Shown here in pieces: positions 1 through 11,739 of a stretch of DNA of 64,000 bases. The DNA is taken from NCBI GenBank assembly GCA_028023455.1, contig JAQFVV010012446.1, forward strand, positions 1,926,001 to 1,990,000, read 5' to 3'. The notes below the pieces were generated by a model, which had not been told where the DNA came from, did not search any database, and was given only the letters and a program-made list of their open reading frames with translations. The DNA comes from Epiperipatus broadwayi. Taxonomy: Eukaryota; Onychophora; Udeonychophora; Euonychophora; Peripatidae. Position 1 is the stretch's first letter; every line of letters starts with the position of its first letter. The translations under genes and the position numbers were made by a program.

Positions 1-15
1 TCAATATGTGTCTGA

Positions 16-500
16 AAGTTTGTGATGATGATATTTTAATAGTAATTAAAAGTTGGGTTATTTCTATCATCTAATATTAATTATTAAATGTGTTGAGAAA
101 AATTCTAATGTTATTTAAACTTTTCAAATACATTCAACCATTAGTTGTAGCATACAGATTACTATATAACACAATGTTTTGAGTGATATCCTTTTTTCTT
201 GGAGTATTACTGCTCTGACTGGTGACAGTTCTATCATGGGAATGAAATGTGGATTTTTAATGAATGCAAGGCTCCAGGTTCAATTCCCATGGTAGTGCTG
301 CTAACTGATCAAGCCAACAGCACTCAAAGAAGAGAGGAGAGAATAATACCATAAAAATGTTGCAATATATAATAACCTGGGTGTTCTGGTTAACAGTTGA
401 ATGTATTTGAAAAGTTTAAGTTAAAGTTTGAATTTTTCCAAAGACATTTATCCAACAGATAATTACCAATAATGTTCAGATTTATCTATTTTATGCGTAA
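16..500. mobile_element. tRNA-derived SINE, head-to-head inverted pair
   Basis: The left arm (about 16-235) is the minus-strand copy and the right arm (about 250-500) the plus-strand copy of the tRNA-SINE seen best at 54711-55273. The right arm keeps a box-B-like GGTTCAATTCCC near 288, the CACTCAAAGAAGAGAGG segment and the AT-rich tail. The tRNA head is eroded. The left end is close to the window edge, so its target duplication cannot be judged. Confidence 0.7.
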
Positions 501-735
501 AATAAATGATAGAACTTTACATTACAAACTTATCATTTAATTTAAATGTAATTTCACTCATTCATATTGGCAATCAAAAACAAAGTAGGCAGACTTAAGA
601 TGAGAGAATAAATTTGACTTCAAATGTTCCTGCATGAATTGATTGTTTTAAACAAACCTATGCTTTTCCCAAAGCAATTCTATAAAAACTAAAAAAAAAG
701 TTTAAATTATAATGAATTCAAATTACTCAGGCCGA

Positions 736-1410
736 GCAATGATAGAGGGCACTAATAACATGCCATTATGTATAAAAGATGGGATGATTGTGTTAGGAGG
801 ATTGTTGAGTGTTATAGTGGTAAGGAATGGGATAAAAGAATAGAAGCATTAATAAAAAATAGGGAGTTGGAGAGATGGAGAACTAGTATGGAGAGTAAGA
901 AGAGTTTAAATATATATAGAAGTAAACGGAATATTGCATGCGAGTTAATTTATGATAATGGTAAGGAAAGTAGTTTATTATTTAAGGCTCGAATGGGATC
1001 TTTAACAACAAGAGAATATACATGTAAATGGAAAACCATGGATAATTTAGTGTGCAAATTGTGTAAGGAAGGTATAGAAAATATTAGGCACCTGTTGATT
1101 GAATGTAAATGCTTGAAAGCAGAAAGGGTACAGATAATGAAGTTATGGGAGAATAGACATGAACAAAGTGACTATACAGAAAGTGAGTTATTAGTTTTTA
1201 TGTTGGGTTTGCGAAGAGATAAGGGGGGTTTAGATATAAAGGCCATAGAGTTGACAAAGATTATGTTGTGGAAATGGAATGGGGCAGAATATGGGAAGAC
1301 TTGAGAGTGGGGAATGGAGAATAAAATGGCTAACAGGTTTATCTGGGCATAATTGCTGAGATATTCTTGCTTCGTTTAAGGAGAAGCCAAAATACATCAC
1401 ATCACATCAA
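736..1410 (+). pseudogene. LINE-alpha 3' end (non-LTR retrotransposon, 5'-truncated)
   Basis: This is a 5'-truncated LINE whose C-terminal ORF is open from 768 to 1304 (178 codons). It contains the post-reverse-transcriptase zinc-knuckle-like motif CKLCKEGIENIRHLLIEC, spacing C-x2-C-x8-H-x4-C. No reverse transcriptase palm is present in this copy; the palm survives in the copy at 57955-60175. After the stop there is a short 3' UTR and an ATCACATC-type simple tail near 1395-1410, typical of LINE 3' ends. The first Met is probably not a real start. The clade (I, R1, Jockey or CR1-like) cannot be fixed by eye. The copy is dead because it is truncated. Confidence 0.8.
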
Positions 1411-1649
1411 CATCATGAGACAATATTATTCACATCATTAAGAGATGATAACCGAGAGCATACAATAAGAATAATAATTAATGATTTAAAGAACTCATTA
1501 ATATTTATGACATATCTAAAACTCACATTCTTGAAATATTAGAAATAAAAATGTGAAAAGATACATGACCCTCAAACATGCACTTCATGCTGAACTTTCA
1601 TCAGTTATCCCAGGTCAGAATTTCTTTCCCATATTATTTTTTTTATGTA

Positions 1650-2135
1650 CAATTGAGACAATAAATCCAATTACTCAAAGCTTTAATAGGTTTATAAATG
1701 TAGATGATAGTAATCAACCTTTAAGATATCAACAATCTCAACCTGTAGTCAAGGCAACCTCCTTTATTGTTAAAGGTGGTTGCCTTGACTACATCTTGAG
1801 ATTTCTGATTGTTTAAGCATTGATTGCAATAAATCCAATTACTCAAGGCTTTAATAGATTTATAAATGTAGATGATAACAATCAACCCTTAAGCTGTCAA
1901 CAATCTCAACCTGTAGTCAAGGCAACCTCCTTTAATAATAAAGGTGATACCAACTTTATCTATGGTCTGATATGTTTATGTAGACATGAAAGATTATAAA
2001 TTAACGGAGTGTGAGATTCTTTAGTATCTATATAAACATATTAGACCATAGCTAAAGGTTATACCACCTTTATTGTTAAAAGAGGTTGCCTTGATTACAG
2101 GTTGAGATTGTTGATAAAGGGTTAATTGTTAATAT
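1650..2135. repeat. Nested fold-back repeat with AAGGCAACC arms
   Basis: The arms around TAGTCAAGGCAACCTC recur in both orientations. One tight hairpin lies at about 1731-1805. A larger one spans about 1880-2130, whose inner arms include TATGGTCTGATATG and its complement. The sequence around 1665-1760 is directly repeated at 1830-1930. Probably a MITE or inverted-dimer repeat; no coding sequence. Related GTTGCCTTGACAACAG motifs occur at 9.6-10.45 kb and 44.6 kb. Confidence 0.6.
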
Positions 2136-2504
2136 GTTCAATTAAAAAAGGACAGAATTGAAGTTTACAGTCAATATTTGGCCTAAAGATAATCTCTTAT
2201 TTAATAAATGATTAATAATAATCATTAGTGTGTTAATCCAAAGAGTAAATGTTAAAGTTGTGAGTGCAAAAAATTGACACATATAAATCAAAGTATAATA
2301 TGTGTGTGTGTGTGTGTGTAAATACATACATAGGCATTTATCTGAGCTAGGGGTAATTTCTAGTTTAATAAATGATTAATGTATTAATCTGAAGTGAATG
2401 GTATTAAAGTTGTGAATTCAAAAAGTTTGACTCTCATAAACTAAAAGTATAATATATATATGGAAATATCATAATGCATATCATAAGTTAAAATAGATAG
2501 AAAA

Positions 2505-2880
2505 TTCAAATCACCAATCATAATGTTAAGATATTTCAGCAATGCCCTCTATGAACAAATACTTTTGGGTTTAGGTGTTTGAAGTTCAGAATTTATATTT
2601 GTTCATAGAGGGCATTGCTGAAATATCTTAACATTGTGATTGGTGATTTGAATGCCCTCTATGAACAAATAAATTCTGAACTTCAAATGTTTGAAGTTCA
2701 GATTTTATATTTGTTTATAGAGGGCATTGCTGAAATATCTTAACATTGTGATTGGTTATTTGAATGCCCTCTATAAATAAATAAATTCTGAACTTCAAAT
2801 GTTTGAAGTTCAGATTTTATATTTGTTTATAGAGGGCACTGCTGAAATATCTTAACATTGTGATTCATGATTTGATTATG
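2505..2880. repeat. Three tandem ~111-bp units, each a near-perfect palindrome
   Basis: Units start at ATGCCCTCTAT at 2542, 2652 and 2764, giving spacings of 110 and 112. Each unit folds on itself: ATGCCCTCTATGAACAAAT opens it and its complement closes it, around a TTCAAATGTTTGAA centre. The linker TGCTGAAATATCTTAACATT also has its complement upstream at about 2515-2541. This looks like a palindromic MITE whose body has been tandemly amplified. Confidence 0.75.
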
Positions 2881-3232
2881 TATATATGCATAAATATTTT
2901 TGTGTATAAAATCATTTATTTATCCTAGGGATAATCTCTTGTTTAATAAATGATTAATAATAACCATTAGTGTATTAATCCAAATTGATTGAAGTCAAAG
3001 TTGTGAGAGTTTGATACTTATAAATTAAAATATTATATATATATGTAATACATGTGCATAAGCATTTTTCTTGGCTAGGAGTAATTTCTAGTTTAATAAA
3101 TGATTAACATTAATCATTAATGTATTAATCTGAAATGACTGATGCCAAAGTTGTGAGTTCAGAAACTTTGACACTTGTAAATTACAAGTGCAATAATATA
3201 TATATATATATACGCATATGTAAATATATAAA

Positions 3233-3680
3233 CTAATCCTGCCTAATAGGATAGTGGTGGCTATGGTTATTAAAGAATCAAAGACACTAAAATGTATGGG
3301 TACTGAACTGAGTTCAGACCCATATGATTATATAAGCTAATGGGCTTGGATTAAAAACATTAAGGTGTTTTCAGTTTAAGACTCATAGTTTTGTAGTTAA
3401 GTGGAGATAAAAGGTGATTGCTGGAGGGTTGCATTAGATTCTAAGATCTAGATGCAGTGCTCTCAGATCCAAGGCTCCTCACTGATGAAGGCCACATGCC
3501 AGAAACTAGTCTGGGGATATTGGATGAGTAGGCACTAGATGGATATTTTATGCACAAGCCTTTTGGCATCCATTGATTACTCTAGCTTGCTGTGTGTGGC
3601 AATACATAGTGAGTTTTGCATGTTTTAACAACAATTATACACAAGCATAAGAAGTGGTGGTCATGTGATGTTTATTGGCT
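3233..3680 (+). mobile_element. Rep-A, long plus-strand monomer
   Basis: This is the most complete single-orientation Rep-A in the window. It begins near CTAATCCTGCCTAATAGG, carries the core CTGATGA-AGGCCACATGCCA-GAAAC at 3482-3506, then CTAGTCTGGGGATATTGG and GGCATCCATTGATTACTCT. It ends with GAGTTTTGC, ACAAGCATAAG and the tail GGTCATGTGATGTTT. No coding potential. Length near 450 bp and 3'-tail behaviour suggest a SINE-like retroposon. Confidence 0.7.
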
Positions 3681-4618
3681 TAATAAGTATTTAACTGACT
3701 TAGGGATTATTTTTAGATTAATAAATGATTAATAATTATCATTAATGTATTAATATGAAATGATTGATGACAAAGTTGTGAGTGCAGAAACATTGACACT
3801 TATAAATCAAAGTGTAATATACATATGTATGTGTGTAAGTATATGCATAAGCATTTATCTAGGATAGGGATAATTTCTAGTTTAATAAATGATTAATATT
3901 GATCATTGATGTATTAATCTAAAGTGATTGGTGTAAAAGTTATGAGTGCTGAGAGATTGACACTTGTAAATAAAAGTGTAAAAATTTAAGTAGCCAAAAG
4001 TTTGGATAAATTATGCAAAGAAATGGCAAGCAGTATCAAGTTATCATTGATGAGGATGAAGTGCTGTTTGTAGGAATTTAATGTGTATGTAGTTAAGTTG
4101 CCTTCAGGCAGAGAATTTAACCTACACAGGAATATAATTATATAACGAACGAATTTATATCACAGTGAGAAGAGACTATGTATATATACATATAAGTATA
4201 TAAATTTATATTCCTTTTGAAAATAAATATAGCAAAAAAAATTTTTTTTTCTTAAAAAACATTTCTTCAGATAAAAAAGATAATTGTAAATAGAAAAAAA
4301 AAATTAATTATTAAAATGTTTTCAATTTAGGATAAGGAAATAAATGCAAAAAAAAAAAAAAAAAAAATGTTATTTTTGAAATATTTAAAGAAGGTCATAG
4401 AACAGAGCAAGAAAGTATTGAAAATAAATAAAACATAGAAGAAAATTTAATAAAATAATCAAAATCTATTAGTAGATTCAAGCTCAAGAAATTTCATACT
4501 ACAAATGCATTTCAAATCTTAAGGTGAATAAAAGATTTAAGTAATAACATGCATTTATTATATCTTATCTCAACAGATTAATTAAATACAGGATATGATA
4601 GACAAATAAGTGAATAAT

Positions 4619-4704
4619 AATCAAAATAAGAGTCATAGATCACATGACCCTATTCTCTTAAGCTTGTAAGTTATAAACAATGAGGATTGCCAATCCTCAT
4701 TGTT
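4619..4704. mobile_element. 86-bp retroposon with perfect 12-bp target duplication
   Basis: The insert is bounded by TAAGTGAATAAT at 4607-4618 and 4705-4716. It contains the reversed tail motif (AGTCATAGATCACATGACC, complement of the Rep-B/C-type tail) followed by a hairpin made of ACAATGAGGATTG and its complement. A similar tail lies at about 50435-50545. This is a very short tail-only inverted copy of a Rep-C-like SINE. Confidence 0.75.
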
Positions 4705-4901
4705 TAAGTGAATAATTAGTCTGTTTAACGCTTTGGCAATGACTATAAAATTGGATTGAACATTCCAATGAATTTATAAATACTCATAAACTATCCAAAT
4801 TGAAACATTACTTCTTTTTCTAGATTCTCTATTACTGATATATTTTTATAAATTAAAATTTCTTATTAGCTTTAAGTTTGATAAATATTTATCATTTAAC
4901 T

Positions 4902-5060
4902 ATATTAATTTTTCAATGATATGAACGTTGAAGTAAACATTTATTCGGTTTAATTTGATAGGTATAGAGTGCGCTTTTGGCTGGTTATACCAGATTCTAA
5001 CAAATTAAATCTAATAAATCTTTACTTCACCAACATTCATAATATTGATAAACTAATAAC
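4902..5060. repeat. Inverted-repeat element (MITE-like), ~160 bp
   Basis: Arms of about 60 bp: ATGAACGTTGAAGTAAACAT on the left matches the complement of TCTTTACTTCACCAACATTC on the right, extending outward into ATCAATRTTAT-type sequence. The centre is a short GC-richer loop (GCGCTTTTGGC). No target duplication was resolved and no ORF is present. Confidence 0.6.
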
Positions 5061-6225
5061 AGTAAAATAAGTAAAGGAAAATAGCCTCAATATTACATTT
5101 CACACTATATGGACATATGTAATAACTGCAGCTATGATTCAAAATTTATGTAGCTCTGTGTGGTTTAGTACAATGGTAGGGAGTCAAGTCTTCGGATCAT
5201 TCCCAATTCTGGTTTTCTGAATTCTCAAACTTTATATAATTTCCTGTGCAACAAAGCCATTCTATTATTCATTTTACACATCATATACATGTGCAACAAT
5301 AATAATCCGACAGCCTATAATCTGCCATCTATATAATCTACATAAAAATATGAACAACCCATTCAAATAGTGCAAATTATCAAAATTTATAACATTTTTA
5401 ATTTAACATTTTAAACAGGGTCTTCTGGCAAAAGAAAAATCTTTTAAAAGAATTCCCTGAACGCAAAACATGTTGATAGCATTGGGCTCCATCAGGCTGC
5501 TGATTGACTTATACTTTATATATATTCATTTTAAAAAATTTTAAATTTAGTTACATTTTTCATTAAGAGATGGAGCCACACAAAAATAATGTACCTGATT
5601 GTCAGATTTTTGATTTTAGTCAAAAGCCCTTTGTTTTGGAAGACATGTCTATTTAACTTCCTTTGCACACTAAGTGCTAAAAACAGGTAAGTCTGTATTT
5701 TTTAAAAATTTCATGATTATTCATTTGTCATTATTTGTCATTAAATAAATATAGCATTAATTATTTATTTATTACACTACTGGATCAAACGATAAAATAT
5801 TCAAATTTTTTATTTTATTTGAATATTTCTTTAAAATATATTTTTCACATTTGATTTTAATTTTGATGAATATACATCTTATAAATTGGATAGAAAAATA
5901 TATTTCTTTAAAAAAAAATGCCCTAAAAAATTATATCTGAATATCTATTTATAAAGGTGTCCAGAAATGCATTCTTTCCAAAGAGCACTGTTTGAATGAA
6001 AGCATTAGTTTAAAGAATTAGTCTTAAATACTCCCATATCAGGGCCTGACCAGTCAATTTCGATGCCAAATACAGACTTGTTTAAAATGATGTAATTAAT
6101 GTCCAACAATGTGTTAGTTTATATATATGTAAAATTCTATATTATGTGTTAATATATACACACATACACGATAAGGTAAATAAATAATGTTTCTATATTT
6201 ACAAACAATTACCGTATCTACAAAT
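5061..6225. other. AT-rich stretch, nothing assigned
   Basis: I see no gene, recognisable repeat copy or structured element here, only homopolymer runs and simple AT-rich sequence. Confidence 0.5.
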
Positions 6226-6335
6226 GATAATTCTATAATACTAAGCAGTTTCGAAGGTCTGAGCCTGAATCAGTTACTTCTTTGAAAATGAAGGCTCAGA
6301 CTTTCGAAAGCACTCAGTATTATAAAATTAAAATG
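6226..6335. repeat. Short MITE-like hairpin, ~100 bp
   Basis: The arms TATAATACTAAGCAGTTTCG and CTTTCGAAAGCACTCAGTAT are near-complements, and AAGGTCTGAGCCT pairs with AGGCTCAGACTTT. The loop is about 25 bp. No coding sequence. Confidence 0.65.
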
Positions 6336-6389
6336 ATTTACTAAATAAAATAATGGATAAATAATATTTATTTTATAAAGTGCAAACAG

Positions 6390-6582
6390 TATTGAAATTA
6401 AATTGAGAGACTGCAAACCTCTCGTGCTCATTAGAATCTAACAGCCAATCAGATCGTAAATACAAGACAGAGAATTTAACAAGAAAAGGGCGATCCACCC
6501 TATTCTTTACTTCTTGTATTTACAATCTGATTGGCTGTTAGATACTAATGAGTATGAGGGGTTTGCAGTCTCTCAATTTAAT
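6390..6582. repeat. MITE-like element, ~190 bp with ~80-bp arms
   Basis: The outer arms start TTAAATTGAGAGACTGCAAA and end with the complement. The inner arms contain CTAACAGCCAATCAGAT and its complement ATCTGATTGGCTGTTAG. TTAA occurs at both outer ends, so a TTAA target site is possible but ambiguous because the arms themselves are palindromic. A partial relative lies at about 20200-20310, and the 63.2-kb palindrome carries the same AGCCAATCAGATT motif. Confidence 0.65.
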
Positions 6583-6924
6583 TAAAATAATGGATGTAAT
6601 GTGATATCTAGAATTATCTCTTTTCTGTACAATTGTAATGTTAAATATATAAATGTTATCTATCCAAACATTTATATATTTAGCATTACAAATGGATATA
6701 ATAGTAAAAAAATATGTATTAACCAATCAACTGGCTATCTTGTAAGTTTAAATTTCACTGATTGGTGCTCAAGTCACTTTTCCCATTGGATTTGTTAACA
6801 ATAATAAAGAATTTTAAAATGCTAAAAGTTATTTTACCAGTTTTCAAAAAGTTCAGATTTTAGTTACAATTTTATTCATAGATGTCACTATTTAAACACT
6901 GAACAATTCAAATCAGTATACTTA

Positions 6925-7560
6925 TACAAAAGTAGGATTGTGTTAGGAGAATTGTTGAAGTATTATAGTGGCAAGAAATAGGATAGAAGAATAGATGCAT
7001 TAATAAAAAATAGGGAATTGGAGAGATGGAGAACTAGTACAGAGAGTAAAAAGAGCTTAAATATATATAGAAGTCAACAATATCGGATGTGAATTAATTT
7101 ATATTAGCAAGGAAAGTAGTTTAATGTTTGAGGCTTGAACAGAATCTTTAGCAACAAGGGAATATATACATAAATGGAAAAATGTGGGTGATTTAGTGTG
7201 CAAGTTGTGTAAGGAAGGCATAGAAAATATTAGGCATCTGTTAATTCAATGTAAATACTTGGAAGCAGAAATGATACAAATAATGAAGTTATGGAAGAAT
7301 AAATATGAACAAAGTGATTATATAAAAAGTAGGTTCCTGGTTTTTATGCTGGGTTTGGGAAAAAATAAAGGGGATTTATATATAAAGATTATGGCGATGA
7401 CAAAGATTAGGTTGTGGAAATGGGATGGAGCATGATTAGGAAAAACTTAGTGTGGGGAATGGAAAGGGAAAGTAAAGTGATTAATAGTTTTCCCTGGATA
7501 TAGTGGATATAGTGGTTGACTCCAAAAAAGAAGAACCCACAGAACATCACATATGATACT
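6925..7560 (+). pseudogene. LINE-alpha 3' end, second copy, frame-broken
   Basis: Collinear with the copy at 736-1410. The reading frame is interrupted; the clearest open part is 7184-7435, which keeps the knuckle CKLCKEGIENIRHLLIQC and the downstream FMLGL segment. The 3' end shows a short CATCACAT tail near 7548. It is 5'-truncated and inactive. Confidence 0.8.
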
Positions 7561-7775
7561 GAGTTAAAGTTTTTTTCAAAGAAGTTTGAAGTCTACAGTC
7601 TAATTTCTTTACTGGTTTACTTTTTTATAGAATTTCTTTAGAACAGAAGTTTCATCCTACCACTGTTGCTAAACAATGGCTGCCACATTAACTTAAAAGT
7701 TCACAACTTCTTAAATCAATGCAGATGAAATTAAGGAGAGATGATGTACTTACTAATAATCTAAGGTGTTTTGTG

Positions 7776-7918
7776 TTAAAGTTTGTGATTATGGCATTTT
7801 GCTTGTAATTATGTTGAACAATTTCCATCATCTAAAATTAATTGTTAAATATCTTACAAAAATTCAAACTTTATTTAAACTTTTCAAACACATTCAACTA
7901 TTAGTATTAATACACAGT
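7776..7918 (-). mobile_element. tRNA-SINE tail fragment
   Basis: Reverse-complement of the SINE 3' region (TTTGTGATTATGG... to CATTCAACTATTAGTATTA). It abuts a Rep-A copy that starts at about 7919. Head and tRNA-like part are absent. Confidence 0.65.
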
Positions 7919-8280
7919 AGCAAACTCTCCATACAGTAGTGCCACCCAGTGTGAGCCTTAGTAATCAATGATTGCAAAAAGCTTTATACATAAAATCCCT
8001 ATCTAGTGCTACTCATACAATATCTCCAGACTAGTTTCTAAATTGTCACTTTCATCAGTGAGGAGTCTTGGATCTGAGAGCACTACACATAGATCTTAGG
8101 ATTAACACAACCCTCCAGCAAACACCTTTTATCTATTTAGTTAACTATAAAGTTATGAGTTCAAGATAAAAACACTAATGCTTTCAATCCAAACTCTTTC
8201 ACTTGTACACTTATATAGATCTGAACCTAGTTCAGTATCCATACATTTTGGGATCATTTGGTGGCACTACTGCGTGGGTT
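7919..8280 (-). mobile_element. Rep-A copy, minus strand, diverged
   Basis: Starts with AAACTCTCCATACAGTAGTG (reverse of the Rep-A 3' part), runs through the complement of the CTGATGA...GAAA core near 8035-8060 and ends near CATACATTTTGGGATC, followed by a short inverted GGTGGCACTACTG piece. Boundaries are approximate. Confidence 0.65.
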
Positions 8281-8337
8281 GCTACTGAATTAGTGGCATG
8301 TGTAAGCATAGAAAATGGTGATCCGGTAATAAATTAG

Positions 8338-8645
8338 CACACAGGTTATTATATAATGCAACATTTCAAATGGTATAATTCTGTCTTGACAAATCCCGGC
8401 ATTAGAATGATAATTACATGTGGAGCTTTAAATGCATGAAATAGTGAATTTAAAGTGAGGCTGGACCTTTGCTAAATTAGCTTATCTGGCTGTAGTGTCA
8501 CCTTACATTCAGCATTTGTGAATTTAAAAGTTCCAATTTCAATTCTTGTACTAATATTGTCATTGGTCAAACTAGCAACTCCTGAAGAAGAGAAGAGATA
8601 ATACCACTTGAAAGTAAAATAAATATTGAAAATAAAAGATTACAT
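8338..8645. mobile_element. Degenerate tRNA-SINE inverted pair
   Basis: The left part (about 8338-8415) resembles the reversed SINE and the right part (about 8500-8640) the plus-strand SINE, with ATTGTCATTGGTCAAAC and CCTGAAGAAGAGAAGAG followed by CACTTGAAAG. Both tRNA-like heads are eroded. Confidence 0.5.
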
Positions 8646-9540
8646 TTTAGCCTTCAGGTTAAAAAAAGTTTTTCAATGAGTAGTAAATAATTCTACACCA
8701 AATTTGTTTTATTAAGTCATATCAGTAAAGATTACATTTGGATAATAAATATAATCTCTGAAGTTTAAAAATTCAAGCTTTAAAAAAACTTGCAAAAAGA
8801 AATACTTGCAATCTTTATTATGTATTTTAGATGTTTTTGTTTTCTGCTGCTGCTAACCATTTTCTGATTGACATCATATTTTTCTTGACTTAATTTTTTG
8901 ATAAAAACAAATACATTCAAATAAAATCTGAATGTGAATATCATATACTTACTAAAAAACAATTATTCCATTTAATTCCTAAAAACAAAAATTAAACAAA
9001 TTATTTTGTAAGCTTACGATTTTCAAGGTTTTAACAAAAACTCAAAACATGCAGGCACAACAACTAGTTTTGAGTCCAATATTAAACCTATCCTGTGTCT
9101 GGAAAATCACCCTTAACTTTGTTTTACTTTTCTCTGAATGGTGCTGACACCTACATATTTTAATTAGAACTAATATCAATTAATACATATTTTAACTCAA
9201 GCTTTTCTCATTAATTAAACAAAAAATGTCAAATATATATGAGTAATCACATGAGCCACCCTAGGGCTGACTGCAATGTAATTGCAGCAATAAAACGGTC
9301 AAATAAAGTGACTCAATAATATGGCCTGAGAGGTAAATAATACGTAATACATATCATTAGAAGATCAAGTGAAATTTGAGTACCAGAATTAGATTAAACT
9401 TCAGTCAAGGGATTTCTAGCTCTTAATTCCACTACTACATCAAATCACTTGTTTATCCAAAAGTATTATGTATCAACAATAAATAGTCCTCCACATCAGT
9501 AAATAGAAAATTAACTTATTTGCGAATCACAATACATACA
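8646..9540. other. AT-rich stretch, nothing assigned
   Basis: No gene or repeat copy could be recognised here. The short ORF on the minus strand near 8780-8962 has no features of a protein. Confidence 0.45.
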
Positions 9541-10460
9541 TCTGTAATATGTTACATATAAATCATAAATGCCAATAGCTAACTGATTATGATGTCACTT
9601 TAGCCAAAGGTAAGACTTTTTTCAGATAGTAAATGGATTCAATTTATTTATTTAAAAAAAAGAGCATTGCCTTGACAACAGATTACTGATATTCTGTTGG
9701 CTTAGTTAATGCCAATAGCTAATTGGTTATGATGCCACTACAGATTATTGATATTTTATTGGCTAATTTAATGCCAACAGCTAATTGGTTATGATGGCAC
9801 TGTAGCCAAAGTAACACTTTTTTTAGATAGTAAATAAATTCCATTTATTTTATTTTTAAAAAGTGTTGCCTTGACAACAGATTATTGATATTCTATTGGC
9901 TTAATTAATACCAACAGCTAATTGGTTATGATGTCATTATAGTCAAAGGTAACTCTTTTTTCAGATAGTAAATGGATTCCATTTATTGGCTTATTTAAAG
10001 CCAGCAGCTAATTGGTTATGACATCACTGTAGCCAAAGGTAGTACTCATTTTTTCAGATAGTAAATGGATTCCATTTATTTCAAAAAGAGTGTTGCATTT
10101 ACAACAGATTATTGATATTCTATTGGTTTATTTAATACCAACAGCTAATTGATTATGATGTCACTGTTTTAGATAGTAAACGGGTCCCATTTATTTATTT
10201 TAAAAAAGTGTTGCCTTGACAATAGATTGATGATATTCTATCCACTCATTTAAGCATAGGTTACAATTATATGATTATAAATAGAATATAAAATATATAT
10301 AATATTTAGTTATTAAAAAAATCAAAGATTATATAATACTTAATTTGTATCAACCCTTTTTTCAGATAATAACTAGATTGCATTGATTACTTTAATAAAA
10401 GTGTAGTTGCCTTGACAACAGACTGTTGATATTCTATTGACTCATTTAATCATTGGCCAC
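9541..10460 (+). repeat. Degenerate tandem array built on GATATTCTATTGG / GTTGCCTTGACAACAG
   Basis: At least six copies of GATTATTGATATTCTATTGG-type sequence occur, near 9681, 9743, 9880, 10103, 10222 and 10418. They alternate with CAACAGCTAATTGGTTATGA, CTGTAGCCAAAGGTAA and TCAGATAGTAAATGGATTCC. Spacing is irregular (about 60-220 bp) because of deletions. No ORF. Confidence 0.7.
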
Positions 10461-10774
10461 AATGATATGATTATAAATACAATATAAAATATATATAATA
10501 TTCAAAAGTCGAAGATTGTATAATACGTAATTAGGATTTATATTTTATTTAAAAAAATAACCAGAAGCAATTCGTTTAATAGATACGCTTGACTTCTTTC
10601 AGCTGTCTTTAATTTCTTGCTTAATTACTGCATGCCTTTTCTTTTTTATATATTTACAAAAATATATCAAATATCAAAGGCAGGAGCCTACTTGAGTCAG
10701 GAATATATATTGCAAAATAAAATATTAAAAAAATGTTTTAAAAAGTGTATTAACAAAAGATTTTATATATCTAA

Positions 10775-11403
10775 TCAAACATCACTGATCACCATTCTTT
10801 TGCTTACTTAAGCTGTTTTCACGGAGGCAAAACCCTTCATACAGCAGTGCCACTCAGTGCAAGTCAGAGTAATCAATGGATGCAGGAAGATTTGTGCATA
10901 AAATCCCTATCTAGTACCCACTCATCCAATATCCCCAGACTAGTTTCTAGCTTGTGGATTCATCAGTGATGAGCCTTAGATCTGAGAGTACTGCACCTAG
11001 ATCTTAAGATCTAATGCAACCCTCCAGCAGCCACCTTTTACTTTTTTTTGCTAACTATAGAGCTTCGTGTCCAAAATGAACACAGTAATGTTTTCAAGAT
11101 AAGCTCATTAGCTTGTATATAAAGCTTAGCTTAAAAACATTATTGTGTTTTCATTTTTGACTCAAAGCTTTATAGTTAGTTAAAAAAGTAAAAGGTGGTT
11201 GACTGCTGGAGAGTTGCATTAGATCCTAAGACTTAGGTGCAGTGCTCTGAGATCCAAAGCTCCTCACTGATGAAAGCCACAAGCTAGAAACTAGTTTGGG
11301 GATATAGGCACTAGATAGGGATGTTATGCACAAACCTTCCTGCATCCATTGATTACTCTGACTTGCATTGGGTGGTGCTACTGTATGAAGAGTTTTACCT
11401 CTG
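10775..11403. mobile_element. Rep-A inverted dimer with 9-bp target duplication
   Basis: This is a large palindrome with arms of about 280 bp. The left arm is Rep-A on the minus strand, including its terminal AAACATCAC tail, and the right arm is on the plus strand with core CTGATGA-AAGCCACAAGCTA-GAAAC at 11267-11291. TATATCTAA is present at 10766-10774 and again at 11404-11412, read as a target-site duplication of the whole dimer. Confidence 0.75.
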
Positions 11404-11739
11404 TATATCTAAGCAAACTAAATTAAACTTAAATTCCTCAGATTAGGCATGAAAGCCTGAATAGAATAAGTAAATAATAAAATGGCTTTATTACTCAGGA
11501 TTTTGGACCATAATTCATGGACATTGAGTTCCAGAGTTCATCATTTCATCATTGCACTAAACTATTTACTGCATGAATGCAATAATAAGTAGCAAATGTT
11601 CACAATCAAAGTGAATAATATTTCTGTAGTGTAATTTTCACTACACCACTCTCATGAAAGTTAGAGACTTTCTATTCACTTTTAACACCTTGTGGAGGGG
11701 TGTAATAATAAACATATGACCAAAGACATGCAAAAAAGA

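Larger units (their letters stand above)
2180..3985 (+). repeat. Rep-F: dispersed array of a ~115-bp AT-rich unit
   Basis: Six degraded direct copies lie at about 2182-2300, 2345-2460, 2925-3045, 3070-3205, 3700-3830 and 3855-3985. The shared unit reads roughly AATTTCTAGTTTAATAAATG, then TGTATTAATC, AAAGTTGTGAGTGCAGAAA and TTGACACTTATAAAT. The copies are separated by other repeats (2505-2880 and 3233-3680). A short (TG)n run lies at about 2298-2320. The same unit forms the inverted arms of the element at 14868-15403. Confidence 0.7.

Noticed and set aside
2298-2320. (TG)n run as a regulatory element
   Set aside because: Plain dinucleotide microsatellite.
9541-10460. CRISPR-like or regulatory iteron array
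   Set aside because: Spacing is irregular, spacers are themselves repeats, and the pattern fits a decayed tandem array.
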